DNA of 21,787 nucleotides, taken from positions 1 through 21,787 of the forward strand of contig CAIWVT010000563.1 of NCBI GenBank assembly GCA_903916135.1, read 5' to 3'. Shown here piece by piece: positions 8,683 to 14,785 of this stretch. Origin of the DNA: an uncultured bacterium. Its GTDB lineage: Bacteria > Bacteroidota > Bacteroidia > Bacteroidales > CAIWKO01. Both the position numbers and the translations under genes were made by a program. Position 1 is the first letter of the stretch; every line of letters begins with the position of its first letter. The notes under the pieces are model-generated. The model was given only the letters and a program-made list of their open reading frames with translations. It was not told the DNA's origin and ran no database searches.

Positions 8683-8751
8683 CAGAGAATCAAAACGCCG
8701 TAACTTCAACAACCTTAATATGGTTAAGAATTAACTAAATATTTCAAGCCC

Positions 8752-11700
8752 ATGAAAAAAATTATATATACTTTATTATCCTTATGCTTTGTGCTGATAT
8801 CAATATCTGCCAATGCTCAGGAAACGTATTATCTTAGAAATAAAAAAAGCAATAGCACTTTGGGCAACAAAGATCACCTCATCAGTTATTCAAGGGATGT
8901 GGTGATGGATACGGGATATTTTTATGATGCAGGTGGCGAACGAGGTCCTGCCGGTAACACGTATTATATCTCCACCATACATGCTAAAGAGAATTATTTA
9001 AAAATCTATTTTGAGAAATTTGATATTCCTGCCGGAGCATCATTAAAAATCTACGAAGGGACAGACGCTACGGGGCAATTATACGGTGAATTTAAACGCG
9101 GCGACAATCTGTTTAACGTAATGATTCTTGCGGATGCCATCACCTTTGAATATCTACCGTCGGTCAATAAATCAGAAGATCAATCGGGGTGGAAGGCATT
9201 GGTTTTTGAGGTGCCCAATAAAAACAAGAAACTTCTGACCACTTATGCTGAGAGCGATTGTGCGTTTGCCCTACCGCTGTGTTCAAACAGTACGGTGCAA
9301 ACTGTGGGTCAATATACCGATTTCGGTGCGGTGAATGATGATCAGGGCACCTGTTTTGTTTCGGCTTTCTATGGTTCTGCTTCGGTGTGGTATTCCTTTT
9401 ATCCACAGACAAACGGTCCATTGGATTTTTCCATTGCGCCCACCGGTGGTGCCGATTATGATTTTGTTTTGTACGATATTACCAACGGCTGTGCCAATAA
9501 ACAACAAATCAGTTGCAACTATTCAGAGTTTTCGGGAGCTACAGGATTAAGCGATGTGCATTGCAGCGATGCGGAAATCGTGCAATTCGGCAACTGCTCC
9601 AACAATTCGTGTAGCACAGATTCGAAAACGGATGATTGCAACCGTTGGAACCGTCGTGTGAATGTGTTGACCACGCATCATTATGCGTTAGAAATTACTT
9701 TTTATGCCGGAGCGAACTATGGTTTTAACCTGAATTTCCAGAATGAAGCCGGCTCGGTGGCTGTTACCGATAATATCCCCCCAACAATAGCGAATATCGG
9801 ACCCAGTAGTTGCACCTCTGCCTCCACAGTGCATCTTGATTTTTCCGAGTATATTCTGTGTGCTTCCATAGGCAATAATCTCAATGAATTCAGTATCCCG
9901 GGCTATACGGTTACGGTGGCAGCCACTAATTGTGTTAGCGGTCATACGTTGGGTATTGATTTGAATATCGTTCCGCCTTTGGCTCCCGGAACTTATAACC
10001 TTACCGTAACCAATATTACCGATATTTGCGGCAATAATTTGAATCAAACGGTCGTCATTAATGTTAGCCCGCCCACAGCAGAAGCAGGTCCACATGCTTA
10101 TGTTTGTGCCAGTCGGACGCTGCCCGCATTTGGCACTGCCTACAATTATACCTATAATCCCAGTCCCACCACCTTGACCGCTTCGGGTGGAAGCACCTAT
10201 GCTTGGAGCAATGGAGGCAACACGCAAGTCATTAGTGTTAGCCCAACCACCACCACAGTATATTGGGTAACTGCCTCCATAGGATTGTGTACGGCAACAG
10301 ACAGCACTATAGTGTATGTGGAAGGAGCCAATGCCGGACCTGACCAAACGATTTGTTCTGGACAAAGCATCATCCTGACAACTGGTCCTGCGGCATCCTA
10401 TCATTGGTATTCCAATCCGAATGTTCTTTTTGGAACCAACGGAACCTCAATAGGCACAACACAATCAATCACTGTAGCACCTACCGTAAATACAAATTAC
10501 AGGGTTATAGTAACAACCGCACATGGCTGTACATCCACATGGGATTTACGTGTAACCATTTCCACCGGCATTGTTCCCACCTTTGCTGCTTTAGGACCCT
10601 ATTGTGTAGGTCAAACACCCGGAACACTCCCTGCAACGTCCACCAACAGCATCAGCGGAACATGGAATCCGCCTACCATAAGCACAGCCGCAGCAGGTAC
10701 AGCTACCTATACGTTCACGCCAACAGCAGGTTCATGTGCCACGACTGCTACCCTTTCCATAACTATCACACCGGGTACTGTTCCCACTTTCACAGCCTTG
10801 GGTCCTTATTGTGTGGGCGATACCCCCGCGATTCTTCCTGCAACCTCCACCAATGGTATTAGCGGAACGTGGAGTCCATCAAGCATTAGTACTGCCACTT
10901 CAGGAAGTACGGTATATACGTTTACGCCTACTTCGGGTTCGTGCGGAAACGGAAGCATGACCATAGTGGTAAATACGGCTACAACTCCAACCTTTGCTGC
11001 TTTTGGACCTTTCTGCATCGGTGCATCGCCAACCCAGCTTCCCACTACTTCTACAAATTCTATCACAGGCATCTGGAGTCCGGCAACTATTTCTACTGCT
11101 TCGGCAGGAACTAGTGTTTACACCTTCACGCCAACGGCAGGACAATGTGCCTCCATTAGCACGATGAGTATCACAATAAGTTCAAATATCACTCCTACGT
11201 TCACGGCATTAGGACCGTATTGCGTTGGAGCAACGCCCACTACTTTACCCATTACATCCAATAATAGTATCACGGGAACATGGAATCCTGCCACCATATC
11301 GACCACCGTAGCAGGAACCATCGTTTATACGTTCACGCCAACGGGAAGCTCTTGCGCATCAACTGCAACCATGAGCGTAACGGTGAATACGCAAACTGCT
11401 CCAAACTTTGCTGTTATTCCGCCTTTGTGTTCGGGAACTGTTGCCCCACTATTAGACACTACGTCTCCCAATGGAATCGTGGGCACTTGGAGTCCTGCAG
11501 TTATTAGCAATACCACAAGTGGCACCTATACCTTCACACCAAATGTAGGGCAATGTTCAAGTGTTCAAATTGTAAATGTTACGGTAAACCCGCAAACAGT
11601 TTCTGACTTTGCTGCCATCCCTGCATTTTGTGAGGGAACGGTGGCACCAATTTTAGCCACTACTGCCCCGAATGGAGTTATAGGCACGTGGAGTCCAGCT

Positions 11701-13008
11701 ACTATCAATAATACCACAAGTGGAACTTACACCTTCACTCCAAACTCAGGTTCATGCCCAACGAATCAAATCCTGACGGTTACAGTATTAGCACCCACAG
11801 TGCCCAACTTTGCTGCCATTCCTGCATTTTGCAAAGGTGGTGTTGCGCCAATATTATCAAACACATCTCCGAATGGAATTACAGGCATTTGGAATCCATC
11901 AGCAATTGACAACACAACCATCGGAACCTATACCTTCACTCCCGATGCCGGACAATGTGCGAGCACCACAACGCTCACTTCAACCATCTATCCAATTCCT
12001 ACAGTTACTGCCACGGCTTCACCCGATGCTATTTGCAGCGGAACAACTTCAGTATTGACAGGTGCCGGAGCAACCACCTATTCATGGATGCCCGGAGGTT
12101 TATCGGGCACTTCAGTCAATGTAGCTCCAACCACCACCACTATCTATACTGTGCTAGGAACCTCAGCAGGCAATTGTACGGCATCCAATTTTGTAACAGT
12201 AACCTTATTATCAGAAGCCGTATTGAATTTCACCTCTTTGCCCAATGAAGGGTGTGCTCCATTAACTGTGCAGTTCAACTATAATTATGATGGAACAACA
12301 GACACCACCACACTACATTGGGATTTTGGCGACCCATCCACAACCACAGATGTCTCAAACGAAACTTCCCCTACTTACACCTATACTAATTCCGGCGATT
12401 TCATCGTAACGCTTTCAGGCGTTTCGGCTTCCGGTTGTACAGCTTTTGGTCAAGATATAATCCACGTATTGACTCCACCCATCGCTGACTTTTATGCTGA
12501 CCCTGCGATGACAGATATGAACCTTCCGCTGATACATTTTTATGATGAGTCAACAAATGCTTACGAATGGATATGGTCTTTTGGTGACCCGCACAGCAAT
12601 CTATCCTTTGAACAGTTTCCTGAACATACCTATGATGAACCGGGAAGTTATCCTGTTACCCTTGTGGTGCAAAATGGTGAATGTGTTGATACAATTATAA
12701 AATATATACTTGTCAGGGAAGCATTTACCTTCTATATTCCCAACACATTTACTCCAACTTACGATATTTTAAACGATAACTTCAATGGCAAAGGCATGGG
12801 ATATAAAACCGATGAATTTGAATTATATATCTATGACCGCTGGGGCGAAAAGATTTTCTATACCAACGACCCCGAAAAGGGATGGAATGGAAAAATGGAT
12901 GGCAAGGACAAGGTGTGTATGGAAGGCATGTATGTTTATAAGTTTAAGGTGGTGGAACTAAGCGGTATTGAACACAAATACATCGGTATTGTTCTGCTGC
13001 TACGATAG
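8752..13008 (+). CDS. giant CUB/Ig-like/PKD surface protein with T9SS type B (gliding motility-associated) C-terminal domain
   Basis: This 1418-aa protein starts with a signal peptide (MKKIIYTLLSLCFVLISISANAQ). It continues with a CUB-like domain (about 45-155: YFYDAGG...KIYFEKFDIPAGASLKIYEG), a cysteine-containing beta domain (SVWYSFYPQTNGPLDFSIAP) and Ig-like units around 440-600. Next come seven tandem units of about 68 aa that begin FAALGPYCVGQTP or FAAIPAFCEGTVAP and end TYTFTP..G.C; their DNA copies start about every 205 bp from 10578 to 11809. Then follow another Ig unit, two PKD domains (LHWDFGDPSTT, WIWSFGDPHSN), and from about 1325 a CHU_C domain (FYIPNTFTPTYD...IYDRWGEKIFY...GWNGKMDG). 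It is exported by Sec plus T9SS and presumably surface anchored. The repeats invite unequal recombination, so copy number may vary between strains. Confidence 0.92.
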   Translation: MKKIIYTLLSLCFVLISISANAQETYYLRNKKSNSTLGNKDHLISYSRDVVMDTGYFYDAGGERGPAGNTYYISTIHAKENYLKIYFEKFDIPAGASLKIYEGTDATGQLYGEFKRGDNLFNVMILADAITFEYLPSVNKSEDQSGWKALVFEVPNKNKKLLTTYAESDCAFALPLCSNSTVQTVGQYTDFGAVNDDQGTCFVSAFYGSASVWYSFYPQTNGPLDFSIAPTGGADYDFVLYDITNGCANKQQISCNYSEFSGATGLSDVHCSDAEIVQFGNCSNNSCSTDSKTDDCNRWNRRVNVLTTHHYALEITFYAGANYGFNLNFQNEAGSVAVTDNIPPTIANIGPSSCTSASTVHLDFSEYILCASIGNNLNEFSIPGYTVTVAATNCVSGHTLGIDLNIVPPLAPGTYNLTVTNITDICGNNLNQTVVINVSPPTAEAGPHAYVCASRTLPAFGTAYNYTYNPSPTTLTASGGSTYAWSNGGNTQVISVSPTTTTVYWVTASIGLCTATDSTIVYVEGANAGPDQTICSGQSIILTTGPAASYHWYSNPNVLFGTNGTSIGTTQSITVAPTVNTNYRVIVTTAHGCTSTWDLRVTISTGIVPTFAALGPYCVGQTPGTLPATSTNSISGTWNPPTISTAAAGTATYTFTPTAGSCATTATLSITITPGTVPTFTALGPYCVGDTPAILPATSTNGISGTWSPSSISTATSGSTVYTFTPTSGSCGNGSMTIVVNTATTPTFAAFGPFCIGASPTQLPTTSTNSITGIWSPATISTASAGTSVYTFTPTAGQCASISTMSITISSNITPTFTALGPYCVGATPTTLPITSNNSITGTWNPATISTTVAGTIVYTFTPTGSSCASTATMSVTVNTQTAPNFAVIPPLCSGTVAPLLDTTSPNGIVGTWSPAVISNTTSGTYTFTPNVGQCSSVQIVNVTVNPQTVSDFAAIPAFCEGTVAPILATTAPNGVIGTWSPATINNTTSGTYTFTPNSGSCPTNQILTVTVLAPTVPNFAAIPAFCKGGVAPILSNTSPNGITGIWNPSAIDNTTIGTYTFTPDAGQCASTTTLTSTIYPIPTVTATASPDAICSGTTSVLTGAGATTYSWMPGGLSGTSVNVAPTTTTIYTVLGTSAGNCTASNFVTVTLLSEAVLNFTSLPNEGCAPLTVQFNYNYDGTTDTTTLHWDFGDPSTTTDVSNETSPTYTYTNSGDFIVTLSGVSASGCTAFGQDIIHVLTPPIADFYADPAMTDMNLPLIHFYDESTNAYEWIWSFGDPHSNLSFEQFPEHTYDEPGSYPVTLVVQNGECVDTIIKYILVREAFTFYIPNTFTPTYDILNDNFNGKGMGYKTDEFELYIYDRWGEKIFYTNDPEKGWNGKMDGKDKVCMEGMYVYKFKVVELSGIEHKYIGIVLLLR

Positions 13009-13104
13009 GCAGTTCTTCTAAGTTTGCATCCTGATTAGATTGCCTCATTGTTTTTGAGGCAAACTAATAGTGAAGCCTTCACTCAAAGTGAAAGCTTCAC
13101 TAAC
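13009..13104 (+). repeat. 96-bp direct repeat, copy A (includes terminator-like hairpins)
   Basis: This copy starts directly after the stop codon of the 1418-aa gene. It differs from copy B at 13929-14024 by about six bases. It contains TTGCCTCA (13040-13047) pairing with TGAGGCAA (13055-13062), and the GTGAAGCCTTCAC...GTGAAAGCTTCAC palindrome (13070-13100). The first hairpin probably ends the transcript of the upstream gene, although no U-tract follows. Confidence 0.8.
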
Positions 13105-13118
13105 TTGATTTAGGATGT

Positions 13119-13166
13119 AGCCTAAAAGGATAAAGACGACGGAGGCAGAGCCTACCGCCGAACGGG
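13119..13166 (+). repeat. dispersed 50-bp repeat copy
   Basis: This copy runs AGCCTAAAAGGATAAAGACG, a middle of GGAGGCAGAGCCTA, and an end of CCGCCGAACGGG. It is one of the most complete copies in the window and has an internal short inverted repeat GGC(A/T)..AGCC. Confidence 0.65.
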
Positions 13167-13241
13167 CGTGACTTGGACTCACCACAATACCAGCCAGCAT
13201 GACAGCAGTCAGGCAGGGACATAATAGAGCACAATAATTTT

Positions 13242-13274
13242 AGTCGGGGCGCGACTTGGAGTCGCACTCCGACT
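13242..13274. repeat. two-tier hairpin
   Basis: The inner stem is GCGACT/AGTCGC (13251-13265, loop TGG) and the outer stem is AGTCGG/CCGACT (13242-13247 and 13269-13274). Both are perfect. No neighbouring gene explains them. Confidence 0.5.
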
Positions 13275-13282
13275 TGATGGCA

Positions 13283-13336
13283 TAGGCAGAGCCTATAAGA
13301 ATACCTACGATTTAGGCACAGCCTAAGCCGAACGGG
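13283..13336 (+). repeat. dispersed 50-bp repeat copy
   Basis: TAGGCAGAGCCTATAAGAAT, then TTAGGCACAGCCTA and GCCGAACGGGA, in the same order as the copies at 13119 and 13874. Confidence 0.55.
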
Positions 13337-13392
13337 ATTGGCAATTCTGAAATATAAGTGTTGATATTAAATAAGATACGCTAACAATTTTT

Positions 13393-13767
13393 GATTTTCG
13401 ACTTCTATTTTTGATTTTCGCGATGCGATGTTTGATTTTCGCAAATAATTTTTGATTTTCGGGAAACGAGTTTTAATTTTCGGGAAACGAGATTTGATTT
13501 TCGGGAAACGAGATTTGATTTTCGCGGAACGAGATTTGATTTTCGCAGATTATTTTTGATTTTCGGGGAAGAGGACTGCCATTTTGTCATAGTGAACTGT
13601 ATTTATGTCATAGAGGATTTGATTTTCGCGAAACGAGATTTAAAATTCGCAGTTCGAGATTTGATTTTCGGGAAACGAGATTTGATTTTCGGGAAACGAG
13701 ATTTGATTTTCGGGAAACGAGATTTGATTTTCGGGTTTCGAGATTTGATTTTCGGGATTTTGAAGAT
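13393..13767 (+). repeat. 21-bp tandem repeat array (GATTTTCG...AACGAGATTT)
   Basis: About 18 units have starts at 13393, 13413, 13434, 13454, 13475, 13496, 13517, 13538, 13558, then 13621, 13642, 13663, 13684, 13705, 13726 and 13747. Spacing is 20-21 bp, and the degenerate stretch 13558-13621 is exactly three periods, so phase is kept. The common unit is GATTTTCGGGAAACGAGA plus a TTT link. Because 21 is a multiple of three, several frames stay open with heptapeptide repeats (RDLIFGK on one strand, RKSNLVS on the other). Base composition and exact repetition indicate that these are not proteins. The unit carries the inverted core TTTC-GG-GAAA. Confidence 0.9.
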
Positions 13768-13799
13768 TTTTTTACCACAAGTTGCTCCCGACATTTCAT

Positions 13800-13843
13800 G
13801 TACGGGACAGATTCGTGTGCGGGACAAGTTCGTGTACGGGACA
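13800..13843 (+). repeat. 17-bp triplicate
   Basis: GTACGGGACAGATTCGT, GTGCGGGACAAGTTCGT and GTACGGGACA follow each other at 13800, 13817 and 13834. No ribosome-binding or coding context is evident. Confidence 0.7.
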
Positions 13844-13873
13844 GGCTGCCCCTACAAAGGGCGGGACCGAAAT

Positions 13874-13927
13874 TAGGCAGAGCCTAAAAGGATAAGGGCG
13901 ACAGAGATGGAACTTCTGCCGAACGGG
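13874..13927 (+). repeat. dispersed 50-bp repeat copy
   Basis: TAGGCAGAGCCTAAAAGGAT, then AAGGGCGACAGAGATGG and CTGCCGAACGGGA. It lies directly in front of copy B of the 96-bp repeat. Confidence 0.65.
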
Positions 13928-13928
13928 A

Positions 13929-14024
13929 GCAGTTCTTCTAAGTTTGCATCCTGATTAGATTGCCTCATCCTTTTTGAGGCAAACTAATAGTGAAGCCTTC
14001 GCTCAAAGGGAAGGCTTCACCAAC
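13929..14024 (+). repeat. 96-bp direct repeat, copy B
   Basis: This copy is nearly identical to 13009-13104 at an offset of exactly 920 bp, including both hairpins. Here no gene ends just upstream, which suggests that it was duplicated from copy A or carried in with the array segment. Confidence 0.8.
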
Positions 14025-14068
14025 AAAACAAGATTTTTACGATAATGCATATTTAACCATTTAAAACC

Positions 14069-14104
14069 AAAAAGCGCTATCTTCAATAGGTAGCGCTTTT
14101 TTTT
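14069..14104. terminator. strong intrinsic terminator
   Basis: AAAAAGCGCTA (14069-14079) pairs with TAGCGCTTTTT (14091-14101), followed by more T. With A-rich and T-rich flanks it can work in both directions. It isolates the operon downstream from the surface-protein gene more than 1 kb upstream. Confidence 0.8.
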
Positions 14105-14139
14105 ATTTAGGTGCTAAAAAACCTAAAGATGTGATAAAA

Positions 14140-14610
14140 TTATTTTATAGCGTCTTAAAATAATTTTATGGCGTCTTATTCTTGCTGTATGGCGTCATAA
14201 ACTTTTTTATGGCGTCATAAACTTGTTTTTAGCCGTCATAAACTTTTTTTGGGTATCAAAAACTTTTTTATGGCGCCTTAAACTTATTTTATGGTATCAA
14301 AAACTTTTTTTATGCCGTCATAAAAACGGTGATTACGTCAAAAAATATTTTTTGACGTCTTAAGCTTATTTTATGGCGTCTTACACTCTTTTTATGGCGT
14401 CTTAAAATTTTTTATAGCGTCATTCAACAAGGGGATGACGCTATAAGCTTCTTTTATGGTATCATAAACTTCTTTTATGACGTCATAAACTTCTTTTATG
14501 GTATTTGTTAATAAGGAAACCACAACAAACAAAAAATGGATGATAGCATAAACTTTTTTGATGATAGCATAAAGATTCTGGATAGGAGCATAAACTTTTT
14601 TGATAGGAAA
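14140..14610 (+). repeat. about 20.6-bp tandem array of TTTATGGCGTCATAAAC palindromes
   Basis: Successive unit centres (CGTC or TATC) fall at 14151, 14172, 14193, 14213, 14234, 14254, 14274, 14295, 14316, 14336, 14356, 14377, 14398, 14418, about 14439 (inverted), 14460, 14481 and 14502. Related GATAGCATAAAC units continue at about 14542, 14563 and 14581. The best unit, TTTATGACGTCATAAA near 14475-14490, is a perfect palindrome. Units are joined by CTTTTT tracts, so a T-tract recurs every two helical turns. There are no unique spacers, hence it is not a CRISPR. Confidence 0.9.
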
Positions 14611-14643
14611 TTTTTATTTAGGTAAAGGGTTAAGAAATATGTT

Positions 14644-14651
14644 TATCTTTG
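14644..14651 (+). promoter_or_regulatory. -7 box of the nuclease-helicase/cyclase operon
   Basis: TATCTTTG is an exact match to TAnnTTTG, identical to the box at 51-58. It follows the end of the palindrome array, which is thus placed immediately upstream of the start region of the operon. No clear TTTG is seen at -33. The untranslated leader would be about 130 nt. Confidence 0.6.
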
Positions 14652-14678
14652 TACTGAAATTTAAGATAGCGTTTTTTT

Positions 14679-14753
14679 ATGAAACGAAACTCAAAAGCAA
14701 GACTTCACTTGAATAAACACATCACACTATTTGTAATACCAATGAATCAGTAA
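14679..14753 (+). CDS. possible 24-codon leader ORF
   Basis: This basic short frame (starts MKRNSKARLHLNKH, stop TAA at 14751-14753) is the first ATG after the predicted transcription start and ends 32 nt before the helicase start codon. It could be a leader peptide or chance. No family is recognised. Confidence 0.2.
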   Translation: MKRNSKARLHLNKHITLFVIPMNQ

Positions 14754-14785
14754 TTCCTCAAACAGCATAAAATTCTGAATAAAAC

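Noticed and set aside
13405..13876. Open frames on both strands over the 21-bp array, with heptapeptide repeats
   Set aside because: They arise because the repeat length is divisible by three; both strands and several frames are open at once and no protein-like composition or start site is present.
14140..14610. CRISPR array
   Set aside because: Units are 20-21 bp, degenerate, and joined by constant T-tracts with no unique spacers; no cas gene is present.
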